From an uncultured Verrucomicrobia subdivision 3 bacterium (lineage in GTDB: Bacteria > Verrucomicrobiota > Verrucomicrobiia > Limisphaerales > UBA11358): a stretch of DNA of 64,000 nt. The translations under genes and the position numbers were made by a program. The DNA lies in assembly GCA_903895255.1 (NCBI GenBank), contig CAITTG010000079.1, forward strand, positions 46,570-110,569, given 5' to 3'. Below are positions 27,095 to 39,300 of this stretch, piece by piece (position 1 is the first letter of the stretch; every line of letters starts with the position of its first letter). The notes under the pieces were generated by a model. That model had not been told where the DNA came from. It saw nothing but the letters and a program-made list of their open reading frames with translations, and searched no databases.

Positions 27095-30000
27095 TTAGTG
27101 GCCTCCGGTTGCCGGTGCGGCCGTGGCGGGCGCGGTTGCGGGTTTCGCGGCCAGGATCTTTTCCCCACCCAGTTTTTCAATCATGTAAAAAATGACGGGA
27201 ATCAAAAAGATGGCAATGAAGCTGGCGGCGAGCATGCCGCCGATGACAGTGAAGCCCATCACCTGGCGGGACAAAGCCCCGGCACCGCTCGCCTTGGCCA
27301 GCGGCACGCAACCGAGAATGAATGCAAAACTGGTCATCAGAATCGGTCGCAGGCGCAGGCGCGCCCCTTCCAGCGCGGCATCGATCAACGGCTTGCCCTC
27401 CTCGTAGCCCATTTTGGCAAACTCGACAATCAGAATGGCGTTCTTGGCCGACAGGCCAATGAGCATGACCAGACCGATCTGGGCGTAGACGTTATTTTCG
27501 TAATGCCCCACCAAGATGCCGGCAAAGGCGCCAAACACTGCAACCGGGGTTCCCAACAACACGCTGAAAGGCAGGCTCCAACTTTCGTACTGGGCGGCGA
27601 GAATCAGAAACACGCACACCAGCGAGAACCCGAAGATGACCATCGGCGAGATGCCTTGCTGCGCCTTCTTTTCCTGGTAACTCATGCCCATGTAATCATA
27701 GCCCATGCCGGACGGCATGGTTTCGGCGAAAACCTCCTCCATGGCCTTCATCGCTTGGGCTGAACTGTAACCGGGTTTGGCCGAGGCATTGATCTGCGCC
27801 GCCTCATGCAGATTGTAACGCATGGTGAATTCGGGTCCCTGAGTGCTCTTCACGCTGGTCACCGCCGCGAGCGGGACCATGTTGCTGGAATTGTTCAGCA
27901 CATAAAACTGGCCCAGGTTTTCCGCCTTGGTGCGATAGTCCCCCTCGGCCTGCACATAGACCTGCCACTGGCGGCCGAAGCGGTTGAAATAATTGACGAA
28001 GGCACCACCCATGAAGCACTGCATGGTCTGGTAAACGTCTTGGAGACGCACCCCTTGCTGCAACACTTGATCTTGATCCACCTTCACATACACCTGCGGA
28101 ACGGCCGGCAGGGCCGTGGTGAAGACGGTGGCCAGTTCCGGCCGTTTCCGCGCCGCGGCCAGATAGGTTTTTAAGTTCTCCGCCAGGAAAGTGCCGCCCT
28201 TGCCCGTGCGGTCTTCCAGAATGAACGTGACGCCACCCGAGGCCCCCACGCCGGGAATGGCCGGCGGGGAAAAAGCAAAGCCCACCGCACCGGGAATCTG
28301 GCTCATTTTGGCATTCAAATGCGCCATGATGGCCTTGTACTGTTCCTCCGGCTTGGTGCGTTTGTGCCATTCCTCCAGGGTGATGAAGAAAAATCCGCTG
28401 TAGGTGTTTTGCACCCCGCTCAACATGCTGTAGCCGACGACGGAGGAATAATACTTCACGCCGGGGGTGGTGCTCAAAATTTCCTCGGCCTGCCGCATGA
28501 CTTCGCTGGTGCGCTGGGCGGACGACGCATCCGGCAGCTGCACCCCGGCATACACGTAGCCCTGGTCCTCATCCGGTAGAAAACTGGAATTGGTGTGCTT
28601 GCCCAGCACGCCGGCCAGCACGGCAAATCCGGCCAGCAGAATGACGGCGAAGGACGTTTTGCGAATGAGCAGCCGGCAAACCCCCACGTAGCCCTCGGTC
28701 GCCCGGCCAAAGTAATGGTTGAAACCATCATAAAATTTCTGCAACAGCCCGGTCCCACGCTGCTTGGGGCGGAGTAGCAGAGCGGCGAGCGCCGGGGAAA
28801 GGGTCAGCGCATTGAAAGCGGAAATGGCCACGGAAACGGCCACGGTAACCGCGAACTGCTGGTAAAGCCGGCCGGTGATGCCGGGAATAAAAGCCGTGGG
28901 CAAAAACACGGCGGCCAGAATAATGGCGATGGCCATGACCGGTCCGGCGACCTCCTGCATGCCTTTAAGGGCGGCCTCCTTGGGGGATAAGCCTTTTTCC
29001 AGATGGTGTTCCACGATCTCCACGACCACGATGGCATCATCCACCACCAGACCAATGGCCAGCACCAAACCGAAAAGCGACAAGGTGTTGATGGAGAAGC
29101 CAAACAACGGAAACAGCGCAAAGGTGCCGACCAGCGAAACCGGCACGGCCAGCAGGGGAATCAGCGTGGCCCGCCAGCCTTGCAAAAAGAGGAAAACCAC
29201 GATGATGACCAGCACGATCGCCTCAATCAGGGTGTGCTCAATTTCCTTCATGCCCTCGGTCACCGCCAGGGTGGTGTCCAAGGCGATCGCGTAGTCCAGA
29301 TCCGGCGGAAAACTCTGCTTGAGTTTCTCCATGACTTGCCGCGCGCCGGCCGCTGCCTGGGCCGCATTGGAATCGGGTAGTTGGTAAAGCGCGATGAGGG
29401 CCGCCGGTTTGCCATTGAGGCGCGCCTGCATGTTGTAATTTTGCGCGCCCAATTCCACCCGGGCGACATCCCGCACCCGCAGGATGGCCCCGCCGGGCGC
29501 GGCCCGGATCACGATGTTTTCAAATTGCGCCTCCGTTTCCAGGCGGCCCTGGGAGCGGACGGCATAGGTAAATTTTTGTCCGGCGGGAATGGGTTCGCCA
29601 CCAATCTGTCCGGCCGGATTCACCGTGTTCTGGGCCTGGATGGCGCTGATGATTTCGGGAACGGTCACGCCCATTTGCGCAAGCCGGTCGGGACGCACCC
29701 AGAGACGAATGGCGTAGTTGCCAGCACCGAAAACCGAGACACTCGCAATGCCCGGCACCCGGGTCATTAAGTCATTAATGTTAATGACCGCATAATTGGC
29801 CAGGAAGACGCCATCGTATGTATTGTTCGGCGAAAACAGCGCGAACATAATCAGCGGCGCGGCGGTGGATTTCTGGACCGTCACCCCCTGGTTGTTGACC
29901 GCGGTGGGGAGCTGGGAAGCGGCCTGACTCTGCCGCATTTGGGCCAGAATTTGATCGGTGTTGGGATCCGTCTTGATGTTGAAGTCCACCGTCAGCTTGG

Positions 30001-30262
30001 TCGTGCCGTTGTTGGCGTTCAGGGAGTACATGTACTCCATGTTGTCCACTCCCGACATTTGCTGCTCGATCGGCGTGGCCACCGACTGTTCCATGGTCGT
30101 GGCATCCGCGCCCGGATAGGTGGCGTTCACCTGGATTTGGGGATCCGCGATATTGGGGAATTGGGCGATGGGCAGGCCGGACATGGCGACCAAGCCAAGG
30201 ATCACCATGAGAATGGAGATCACCATCGCGACAATCGGGCGGTTGATGAAAAACTTAGACAT
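27095..30262 (-). CDS. RND multidrug efflux pump (HAE1/AcrB type)
   Basis: 1,055 residues, normal for AcrB/MexB. MSKFFINRPIVAMVISILMV is the classical start. Also visible are the porter segment (QLPTAVNNQGVTVQKS), proton-relay Asp pair in TM4 (LVLAIGLVVDDAIVVVEIVE), the central loop around FLPDEDQGYVYAGVQLPD, and C-terminal TM segments including GLSAKNAILIVEFAKMGYEE. It is a trimeric inner-membrane proton/drug antiporter. It is the middle gene of an adaptor-pump-channel operon; the adaptor ends 29 bases upstream and the channel gene begins 1 base downstream. Substrates cannot be inferred. The Ala/Pro/Thr-rich C-tail is longer than in AcrB. Confidence 0.97.
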   Translation of the reverse strand: MSKFFINRPIVAMVISILMVILGLVAMSGLPIAQFPNIADPQIQVNATYPGADATTMEQSVATPIEQQMSGVDNMEYMYSLNANNGTTKLTVDFNIKTDPNTDQILAQMRQSQAASQLPTAVNNQGVTVQKSTAAPLIMFALFSPNNTYDGVFLANYAVININDLMTRVPGIASVSVFGAGNYAIRLWVRPDRLAQMGVTVPEIISAIQAQNTVNPAGQIGGEPIPAGQKFTYAVRSQGRLETEAQFENIVIRAAPGGAILRVRDVARVELGAQNYNMQARLNGKPAALIALYQLPDSNAAQAAAGARQVMEKLKQSFPPDLDYAIALDTTLAVTEGMKEIEHTLIEAIVLVIIVVFLFLQGWRATLIPLLAVPVSLVGTFALFPLFGFSINTLSLFGLVLAIGLVVDDAIVVVEIVEHHLEKGLSPKEAALKGMQEVAGPVMAIAIILAAVFLPTAFIPGITGRLYQQFAVTVAVSVAISAFNALTLSPALAALLLRPKQRGTGLLQKFYDGFNHYFGRATEGYVGVCRLLIRKTSFAVILLAGFAVLAGVLGKHTNSSFLPDEDQGYVYAGVQLPDASSAQRTSEVMRQAEEILSTTPGVKYYSSVVGYSMLSGVQNTYSGFFFITLEEWHKRTKPEEQYKAIMAHLNAKMSQIPGAVGFAFSPPAIPGVGASGGVTFILEDRTGKGGTFLAENLKTYLAAARKRPELATVFTTALPAVPQVYVKVDQDQVLQQGVRLQDVYQTMQCFMGGAFVNYFNRFGRQWQVYVQAEGDYRTKAENLGQFYVLNNSSNMVPLAAVTSVKSTQGPEFTMRYNLHEAAQINASAKPGYSSAQAMKAMEEVFAETMPSGMGYDYMGMSYQEKKAQQGISPMVIFGFSLVCVFLILAAQYESWSLPFSVLLGTPVAVFGAFAGILVGHYENNVYAQIGLVMLIGLSAKNAILIVEFAKMGYEEGKPLIDAALEGARLRLRPILMTSFAFILGCVPLAKASGAGALSRQVMGFTVIGGMLAASFIAIFLIPVIFYMIEKLGGEKILAAKPATAPATAAPATGGH

Positions 30263-30291
30263 GCGTCAGCAAGGGGGGATGCAGGACCAGC

Positions 30292-31476
30292 TCAAGGTTT
30301 GGCCTCCGCGGCGTCCACTCCGGGAACCTGGTTCGTAAGGGTGATCGTGGTCGGGTTGACCTCCAGGCCATCGCGCACTTTTTGCACCCCTTCCACCACC
30401 ACCCGCTCACCGGCTTTGACGTTGCCTTTGACCACCCACTCCGGTCCGACGGTTTCGCCCACCATGACCGGCCGGATGCTGACTTTGTTGTCCTCACCCA
30501 CAATGGCCAGCAAATAGCGCCCCTGCATGTCCACGACCGAGGTTTGTGGCACGAGCAGGGCGCCGGGAATGGTGTCCAGCATGGCGCGGACGCGGACAAA
30601 CATGCCCGGGGCGAGCAGCCCGTCAGGATTGTCAAACTCGCCCACCACCCGAATGGTCCCGGTTTTCACATCCACCTGATTGTCAGCAAAACGCACGCGA
30701 CCCTGGCGCGGATAAATCGCTCCCGAAGCCAGGATCAATTCCAATGAAGGCCCCTCGTAGGCGCCACCGTCACCCCGCAGCTTGCTGCCGGAGGCCAGCA
30801 TGCGCTCTTGGATTTGGGTCAGTAATTGCTGGGAAACGGAAAAATAAACGCGGATGGGATTAACTTGCGCCACGGTCGTCAACTGGCCAAAAGCAGGGCT
30901 GACCAGGTCCCCGATTTGCGCTTTGGCGAGGCCCGCCACCCCGTTCACCGGCGAACGAATGGTGGTAAAGCCCAGGTTGAGTTGGGCGGTCTGCACCGAT
31001 GCCTGGGCGGCCTGCACCTCGGCGTCGGCCGCCAGATCCGCCTGGATGGCATCATCTAATTCTTGCTGGCTGATGGCCTGGGTGGCGGCCAGGGGAGTAT
31101 AACGTTTGACATCCAAAGCCGTTTTGCCTTTTTTGGCCTGAGCCTGGGCGAGTTGGGCCTGGGCATTGGCCAAAGCGGCTTCAAACGAGGCTGGCTGGAT
31201 CTGGAATAGCACTTGTCCATTCGTCACCAGACTGCCCTCGGAATAATTGCGGGAAATTAAATAACCGCTGACTTGGGCCGCGATGGTGGCGTTGACCTCG
31301 CCTTCCATCGTGCCCACAAAATCCAAGTATACCGGCACATCGCGCTGCTCAATGGCGGTGACCTGCACTTGCGGCGGCAGGGGCGGGGGTGCCACCTCGG
31401 TTTTATCGCAACCAGCAGTTAGCAGGGCCAGCAAAATAACCGGGGTTCCCAAGTTGTATGCCAGAATGGTTCGCAT
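30292..31476 (-). CDS. RND efflux periplasmic adaptor lipoprotein (AcrA/MexA type)
   Basis: 394 residues. The signal peptide carries a lipobox (ALLTAGC, then DKTEV). Order of domains: membrane-proximal start (VQVTAIEQRDVPVYLDFVGT), lipoyl half-motif, a helical hairpin (QAQLAQAQAKKGKTALDVKR to QASVQTAQLNLG), second lipoyl half (TTIRSPVNGVAGLAKAQIGD), beta-barrel (VRFADNQVDVKTGTIRVVGE, LLAPGMFVRVRAML) and membrane-proximal end. It bridges the inner-membrane pump and the outer-membrane channel. As first gene of the operon its promoter must lie in 31477-31700. No divergent TetR/MarR-type repressor accompanies it, which is unusual for such operons. Confidence 0.96.
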   Translation of the reverse strand: MRTILAYNLGTPVILLALLTAGCDKTEVAPPPLPPQVQVTAIEQRDVPVYLDFVGTMEGEVNATIAAQVSGYLISRNYSEGSLVTNGQVLFQIQPASFEAALANAQAQLAQAQAKKGKTALDVKRYTPLAATQAISQQELDDAIQADLAADAEVQAAQASVQTAQLNLGFTTIRSPVNGVAGLAKAQIGDLVSPAFGQLTTVAQVNPIRVYFSVSQQLLTQIQERMLASGSKLRGDGGAYEGPSLELILASGAIYPRQGRVRFADNQVDVKTGTIRVVGEFDNPDGLLAPGMFVRVRAMLDTIPGALLVPQTSVVDMQGRYLLAIVGEDNKVSIRPVMVGETVGPEWVVKGNVKAGERVVVEGVQKVRDGLEVNPTTITLTNQVPGVDAAEAKP

Positions 31477-31700
31477 CTCCGTGGCAAATTGCTAGGAATC
31501 CTAACTTATCGCAAGGTTTTTGAACGGAAAAGTGCCGCGAAATCAGTGTCGATTGATGATGCCTGCTGGTCGTAATTAGCCAGCGGAAGGACCAAAAGGA
31601 ATTGCTCTTCCGGTTGCCCCGGTGGGAACAATAAGCCCGCCCGGCGAAATCCATCAGGCCCACCCGCCGACGATCCGGTTTTCCGGCAGCAAGGCGGCGA

Positions 31701-32933
31701 TTAGTGGGCTAGCGGAGTGACCCCGGATTCCTCCACGTAACGCAAAGCCGGAATGAACCGGCGGCCAACCAGCAAAATGCCCAGGCCAATCCATGAGGTG
31801 GCCGCCATGATCAGGGCGACTGGTAATAGCGTATGCGAATTGAATATCCCGATGCTGGCCGAGGCCAGGCCGGACACCCCGATCTGCAAAAAACCCAGCA
31901 TGGCCGCGGCGCTGCCAATGTTGTGGTCAAAGGGAACCAGCGCGAGCGCGGCGGCGTTCGGGCAGGTCAGGCCCAGGCTGCCCAGCGAGATGAACAGCAT
32001 CACCAGGGTGGCGGGCAGGCCAAACCAGCCCAGCCAGATGCCCGCCAGCAGCAGCATGACCGCCGGACACTGCACCAGCAGCGCGCCCCGGAAAATCTGT
32101 TCGCTGGTATATTTGCGCAGCAGGAACACATTCACCTGGTTGCTCCCGATGAAAGCCAACGACAGGCCGGCAAAAATCGCGCCAAACAGTTGCGTGCTCA
32201 CGTGAAACACCTCCATGAAAATGATGGGGGAACTCGCGACATACACCAGCAGCCCGGAAAAGGCGAACGCCCCCGCCAGGGCGTAGGTCAGGAACTGTGG
32301 CTCCCGCAGCACGGCGAGGTAATTACGCACCACGGGACGCAGACGCAGTTCCACGCCGGCATCCGGCGGATGGCCCGCCGGCAGCCAAACCCGGGCGACC
32401 ACCATCATCAAGCCCACAAACAGGGAGAGCACAATGAAGACCCATTGCCAGCCCAGGTGGACCGCCACGAAAACGCCGACACTCGGTGCCAGCAACGGCG
32501 AGGCGCTGATCACCAGGATCAGCAGGGAGATGATTTTGGCGGTCTCCTGTGCGGGGAAAAAATCGCGCACCATGGCCATCGCGGCCACCTGCGCGGCGCA
32601 GCCACCCAAAGCCTGCACAAAACGCATGGCGATCAGCCATTCCACCGTCCGGGAACCCAGGCACAGCACCGAGGCGGCGATGAACAGCGTCAACCCGGCG
32701 TACAATGGCAGCTTGCGCCCGAAACGGTCCAGCAGCGGACCATAAAAAAGCTGGCCGGCCGCCAGTCCGGCAAAGTAACTCGCCAGCGACAGCGAGATGC
32801 GCGCCGTGGAGGTGTGCAGGGCTCCGGCAATTTGCGGAAACGCCGGCAAATACATGTCAATGGCGAACGGGCTGATGGTGGACAGTGCCCCCAGGATGAG
32901 AATGATTAAATTGCGGTGCTGCGTTTGGGCCAT
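31701..32933 (-). CDS. Bcr/CflA-family MFS drug exporter
   Basis: 410 residues with 12 predicted transmembrane helices. Signatures of the Bcr/CflA family of drug:H+ antiporters: LGALSTISPFAIDMYLPAFPQIA in TM1, GQLFYGPLLDRFGRKLPLYA (the MFS A-motif variant), RFVQALGGCAAQVAAMAMVRDFF in TM4, and LFGAIFAGLSLAFIGSNQVN. It probably exports small drugs or metabolites. It is upstream of, and on the same strand as, the RND operon with a 224-base gap, so separate transcription is likely. The 277 bases before its start hold nothing recognisable. Confidence 0.93.
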   Translation of the reverse strand: MAQTQHRNLIILILGALSTISPFAIDMYLPAFPQIAGALHTSTARISLSLASYFAGLAAGQLFYGPLLDRFGRKLPLYAGLTLFIAASVLCLGSRTVEWLIAMRFVQALGGCAAQVAAMAMVRDFFPAQETAKIISLLILVISASPLLAPSVGVFVAVHLGWQWVFIVLSLFVGLMMVVARVWLPAGHPPDAGVELRLRPVVRNYLAVLREPQFLTYALAGAFAFSGLLVYVASSPIIFMEVFHVSTQLFGAIFAGLSLAFIGSNQVNVFLLRKYTSEQIFRGALLVQCPAVMLLLAGIWLGWFGLPATLVMLFISLGSLGLTCPNAAALALVPFDHNIGSAAAMLGFLQIGVSGLASASIGIFNSHTLLPVALIMAATSWIGLGILLVGRRFIPALRYVEESGVTPLAH

Positions 32934-33210
32934 AAATATGCTGCGTCACTGAAAAACGGTGCCAGGGGAATAAAAAGTCCCAAACAGTTAAAAACCGCCG
33001 GGGTGACTTTGCTGCCCTCGATGGCGGTAAATTGCCCGTTGGCAACTCGCTGGTCAAGGTTTCAAGCAGCCGATTCCACTTCGGAGGCTGCGGAGAATAA
33101 TATGGCTAGCCGAACTATGAAATTTAACCGCACGGCGGGTCAGTACCCGGACCAGGTGCTCTCGGCAGGGGTTTGGAGGTGGCTGCGCCAGCGCACATGC
33201 GGACTGCGGC

Positions 33211-33831
33211 TCAATTCTCCAGGGGCGGTTGCAAGGCTGCGGCCAGCAGGGTTTGCTCGCGGGGGCCGTAGGTTAATTTGAGCGCCTCCGCCCGCCCGGC
33301 CTCGCTCATTTTCTGCCAGGATTTTTGCAAGGCATTGATGGTTTTCGCATCGTCAGTCTTGGCCACCAGATCGGCGAATTGGAATTCCAGAAACACCAGG
33401 CACAGGGCGTCCTCCAAAACGCGGCTGAGCGGGTCGGTTGGGAAATTCTTTTTAAGGTTCAATGCCTGCACTCTTTGAATGAGATCTTCCGGATACCCGG
33501 TGGCGCGGAGGATTTCCCCGGACTTTTGGGCGTGAAACTTCTTCAGATTGGCCCGCCAGAGGAGGTAGCCGGGGCGGGTCATGGGATACGTGTTGCGCGG
33601 GCTTTCCCACCGGCACAAATGCTGGCAGCGGGCGGCCAGGAGCAATTCCTCGGGGGCGTCCGGTCGCAGGCGCTTTACCCAGGCGGTCAAGCGTTGGGCA
33701 TATAGCAGTTCCTTGGGCTGGGCGATGCCATCGGCCATTTCCTGGTTGGGGTCCTGGGCATTGGCGGCATCAAAGCGCCGGATGGCCTCGGCAAACCGGG
33801 CCGGCAGGGCAGGGGGTGCGGTGTCAGTCAC
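33211..33831 (-). CDS. DUF4202 family protein
   Basis: About 206 residues. The start is uncertain: GTG at 33831 or TTG at 33849; I chose GTG. The family pattern is clear: RRFDAANAQDPNQ, ELLYAQRLTAWVKRL, LLLAARCQHLCRWESPRNTY, GYLLWRANLKKFHA, LSRVLEDALCLVFLEFQFAD and a C-terminal INALQKSWQKMSE. The conserved His/Arg/Trp and Glu-Asp residues suggest an HD-like helical metal enzyme, but no function has been established for the family. It has no signal peptide, is transcribed alone and shows no link to its neighbours. Confidence 0.88.
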   Translation of the reverse strand: MTDTAPPALPARFAEAIRRFDAANAQDPNQEMADGIAQPKELLYAQRLTAWVKRLRPDAPEELLLAARCQHLCRWESPRNTYPMTRPGYLLWRANLKKFHAQKSGEILRATGYPEDLIQRVQALNLKKNFPTDPLSRVLEDALCLVFLEFQFADLVAKTDDAKTINALQKSWQKMSEAGRAEALKLTYGPREQTLLAAALQPPLEN

Positions 33832-33992
33832 GGCAGAAGTAATTCCCAAAACCCGGCACCGTGCAAGCTGATTTTTCCCGCCCCTGTGCGGCTGGCCTCC
33901 TCCTTGCTTTAAAGCTCCTTTGAGCAGGGTAATTCAGGGCGAAAATTATTCCCGAAGGCATAATTTCTCCCGGTTTCACAGCCGTCGCGCGA

Positions 33993-35447
<1,455 letters not shown>

Positions 35448-35493
35448 TTAGCGTGGAATGCAAACACCATAATTCAATGCCAGCCGCTTACCA

Positions 35494-35511
35494 ATATGAC
35501 ATTCGTCAGAG
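35494..35511. promoter_or_regulatory. Inverted repeat site A (degenerate) upstream of CE1 esterase
   Basis: ATATGAC, spacer ATTC, then GTCAGAG: 12 of the 14 arm positions match the consensus ATATGAC-N4-GTCATAT. It lies in the 324-base gap between the response regulator stop and the esterase ATG, 263 bases from the latter. Nothing else is visible in that gap. It is the weakest of the five copies. Confidence 0.5.
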
Positions 35512-35555
35512 GCGGAATGCAGCCGGCCAAATCTCCCGCCCCCGCCACCTTTGCC

Positions 35556-36251
35556 TCAAACGGTGGCAGGGGCGGTTTCACGCCGGCCGGGGGACTGCGA
35601 GGAAAAGTATTTCGCAGCCGCTTCCGTCCGGCAACGCACATGAAGCTTTTCGTAAATGTGCGACAAATGAATGCGCACCGTGCCGAAGCTGATGTTAAGT
35701 TCACTGCCGATTTCCTTGTTCGAACGCCCTTTGGCCACCAGGGCCAGCACCTCCATTTCCCGCGGCGACAGTTGCTCGGTCTTGACCCGATCGCCGGGCT
35801 CCTCCAAAAAAGACCGGACGACCATGCGGGCCACCTGGCTGGTCATTGGCGCGCCGCCGGCGCGGACCTCCGCAATGGCCTCCAGTATTTTCTTCTCGTC
35901 CGCCCGCTTGAGCACATAACCGCAGGCACCCGCCTTGAGCGCCTGGAAGATGATCTGGATGTCCTTGTAAACCGTCAGCATGATGACCTGGATTTTCGGC
36001 ATCTTCTCACGCAGCCGGACCGTGCAGGCAATCCCCGATTCCCCGGGTAAATTGATGTCCATCAATACCACATCCGGACGTTGCTCCGGAATTTTCTCCC
36101 AGGCTTCCTCAGCCGAGGCGCAGGCGCAGACACACCGGTAACCCGGCGTGTTGGCAATCAACTCCGAGAGATATTGCCGCAAGGTGAAATTGTCCTCGAC
36201 GATGGCTACTTTGGTCGGGGCGCTGTCATTATTGGAATTCAGTGCGGGCAT
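35556..36251 (-). CDS. NarL/LuxR-type response regulator
   Basis: 231 residues. Receiver domain at ~12-130 with acidic pocket (VAIVEDN), phosphoacceptor Asp65 in [10 protein letters not shown], Thr in VIMLTVY and Lys in VLKRAD. The LuxR-type HTH is at ~165-225 ([40 protein letters not shown]). NarL-type regulators bind DNA as dimers at short inverted repeats. The partner histidine kinase gene lies directly upstream on the same strand. A copy of the shared inverted repeat (site B) is 74 bases upstream of this ATG, which would allow autoregulation. It sits in a cluster of xylan enzymes and is my best candidate for their regulator. Confidence 0.95.
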   Translation of the reverse strand: MPALNSNNDSAPTKVAIVEDNFTLRQYLSELIANTPGYRCVCACASAEEAWEKIPEQRPDVVLMDINLPGESGIACTVRLREKMPKIQVIMLTVYKDIQIIFQALKAGACGYVLKRADEKKILEAIAEVRAGGAPMTSQVARMVVRSFLEEPGDRVKTEQLSPREMEVLALVAKGRSNKEIGSELNISFGTVRIHLSHIYEKLHVRCRTEAAAKYFSSQSPGRRETAPATV

Positions 36252-36324
36252 GTTCCGGTCAGGTTACCGCGAGGTTAATCCATTTGGTCACTGGTTACGC
36301 TAGAACAATTCTTCCCAGCCCGAT

Positions 36325-36342
36325 ATATGTCAAATGTCATAC
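36325..36342. promoter_or_regulatory. Inverted repeat site B upstream of response regulator
   Basis: ATATGTC, spacer AAAT, then GTCATAC: 12 of 14 arm positions match ATATGAC-N4-GTCATAT. It sits in the 95-base gap between the kinase stop and the regulator ATG, 74 bases from the latter, a typical activator distance. Confidence 0.55.
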
Positions 36343-36346
36343 CGCC

Positions 36347-39300
36347 TCACGATCGGCCTTGCCCGGACCCGAAGTTGAGGGCGATGTTCACCGTGGTCCC
36401 TTTGCCCGGCACGGAGTCAATAACATAGGTCCCGCCGAGCTTGGACAGGCGCAACGGCAAATTCTTCAAGCCGTTCCCGCGCCGCCGGGTGTTGGTGTCA
36501 AAGCCTTTGCCGTTGTCGGTGATGATAATTTCCAGCCCGCCCGGGACGCAGGTCAGGCGAAACTCCACCTCGGTGGCCTGCGCATGGCGCTCAATGTTGT
36601 TCAAGCTTTCTTTGACGGCGAGTAGCAAACCGTGCCGCAGCCGGCCTTCCAAAACCATGGCGGGCAGGGCGACCGGGATGTCAAACCGGCACGTGATGCC
36701 CGAATGGGACAAATATTCACTGGCAAAGTCACCCAGATAATCTGCCACGGATTCAAGGGAGTTATCCTTCGGATCCACCGCCCACACGATGATGTCCAGG
36801 GCCGAAACCAGCCCCCGGGCTTTCCCCGAGATGGTGCGAAACAAAGCCATCAGGTCGCCTGCCACCTCCACGCGCTGGCCCTTGCTGGCCAGCACGCTGA
36901 TCTCCGTGAGACTGGAACCGAGGTCGTCATGCAAATCCCGGGCAATCCGCGAACGCTCCGTTTCCAAGGCCTGTTCCCGTTCGGCCATTTCCCGCTCACG
37001 GGTTTCTTTTTGCAGTTCGCGCGTGCGTTGTTCCACCAGGCGGTGCAACTGGGAAATCCAGAACGCCGAAAGCATTAGAATGGCCAGCAGCAGGCCCACG
37101 ATGAATAGCAGCCTCCGGGGCGTCCACCAGGAGGGCTGGGAGATCAGCGTCACTTGCGACGGGGAGCTCATGAGCAACTCAAACCCGCTGGGCCGGGCCG
37201 CCTCGGCTGAGAAAGTGGTTTTGCCCACCAGGACCCCCGTTAGCGCCAACTGGCTGCCCACCCGCAGGAAATTGAGCTCGTCGCTCTCCGGCATCCGCGC
37301 GAGAAACAGATGGCCGCCGGCATTCATCTCCAAAACCCGGGAGTCCGTCTCCGCATGAATCCCCATCAAAGTCGCGGAAATCCGCACCAGCATCGAGTCC
37401 AGGGCCTCGAGATTAGTCTCGCTGCCGTCGAACCCCTGCGGGGTGATGCCCCTGGAACGTCCGGTCTTGCGCAGCACGGCCTCCCGCAACAGCGGTGCCG
37501 GGCCGCTGATTTCCGGATAGCCCGCCACCTCCACATCGTCCCCAAACCGCACCGCCGCTGGTTGCACCGTCAATACCCGGATGCCGTGCAGTTGGTCGGC
37601 GAGGAAAACCCGCCGGTAATCCGCATAGGTAACCACCCCGGATACTTTGACTCTTTGGAACGGGGTGGCGCGCGCATCAAATTGATATAATTCGTTCCAG
37701 TTTTTTAAGGGCACTGCAAAGGGATCCTCCGGCGCCCGGGCATCGATGCCAAAGGTCGCATTGCGCATGATCAGGTGGCCGACCTCCACGGTGCGGTTGG
37801 TGTTCCACACGGCGAACAGCACCCCCCGGATCCGGATGACGGAACCCGCGAGCGCGCGCAATTGTGAATCGGGACACGGCCCCACCTCCACCTTCAGCTC
37901 GCCCTCCGGCAGAAACAACGCCAACTGGTTGCTGTGCACGCCCGTGACCAGGCCTTGGAATTCCACCCATTGGATATCCATGCTGCCATTAATTAACTCG
38001 TTCCAGGTGGGACGGGCGGGCGGCGGCATGCGTCCCCGGCCCAGGACCAGGACCTGTTCGGCCACCACAATCGGCGCAAAATCGCCCGTATCGGTATGGC
38101 CGATCACCTCACAAAACTGCCCCACATAGGGTTTCGTTTCCAGGGTCGGGGCATCCCGCACAAAAATCCCGCGGGTCTCATCCTGCACGGACATGTAACG
38201 ATAGGAGGCTGGCGCGCGGCTGGTCACCACCCCTTGAATCCGGACCGGCAAATGGCGCGCCGCCGCATCCTTGGACAAACTCTGAATCTGCCCGACCTCC
38301 ACCAGCGTGGCGGCCAAACGCGCGCCCGGCACCGCCCCCCCTGCTTCACCCAGAATCACCACGTCATCCGCCGCAGCCACGGATAATTCTCCCAGCACCT
38401 CGCTGCGGTTGGCGGTGATCACGGCCCGGCCCACCCCCGTCACGGCGATGCGGGCGTTCAGGAGCTGGCTCGGATCCATTTCCCCGCGGTCCGCCACCCG
38501 CACCCAAATGGAATCCGTTTGGGACCGCAGCTCAAGATTCACTCCGCGCCCCGAACGGGTGGCAAAAACCACCCGCCCTTCGACCCGCATCCATTGCGGG
38601 GCCGCTGAATAATTCATGGCCGCGGGCAGCGCGGTGGCCACCGGTGCCGGCACCGCCGCCTGCCCGGTCTTCTGCCACGGCACGTGCGAATCCGCTAAAA
38701 ACAGCAGGCTCCCGTCATCCGAGGCCAGGTTGAAAACGTAATCCCCGGCAATCGGCGCGGCGAAATCTCCCTCGTAACGAATACCGAACATGTCCGTCAG
38801 TGGCCCCGGGTTGGGGGCCAGATTGGTCGCGGTTTGGGAGCGTATTGGCTCCAGCAACGCAAAGTCCGGCAGGTTCAATCCCGAAACCCCGTAATAGGTG
38901 GCCTTGACCCCGGCAGTCCGGCTCCGCGCGGGCCCCTCCCCGGGCGGGACCAAAAAGCGCTCGACCGGCTCCACCCGGCCATCCGGCAGCTGGCAGGTCA
39001 GGGTCAGGCCAAAGGCGTTGACATAGTTGAAGTAATCCAGTTGAAAGGGATGCCTTCCGGCAGTCAGCGTCACCTTCCCGGTGACCTGCCGGGTGGCGTG
39101 GGCGCCGTCATTGTCGAGATCTGGTGCCCGGGTGATCTCAATTCCCAATTCCCGCTTTCGCAGCAAACAACGCGCGCCTTCGAGGTGTAACCCATCGCCG
39201 GGGGCCAGGGCGTCAGTGCCGGGTCCCAGTTCAATTATCTCGCAGCCGCTTTGATCCCTGACCGCCGCCACGCCGATGTCCGCCCGACTGGCGGAACAAA

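Noticed and set aside
31403..31663. 86-codon minus frame before the RND adaptor
   Set aside because: It overlaps the adaptor start in another frame and has no motif or ribosome-binding site.
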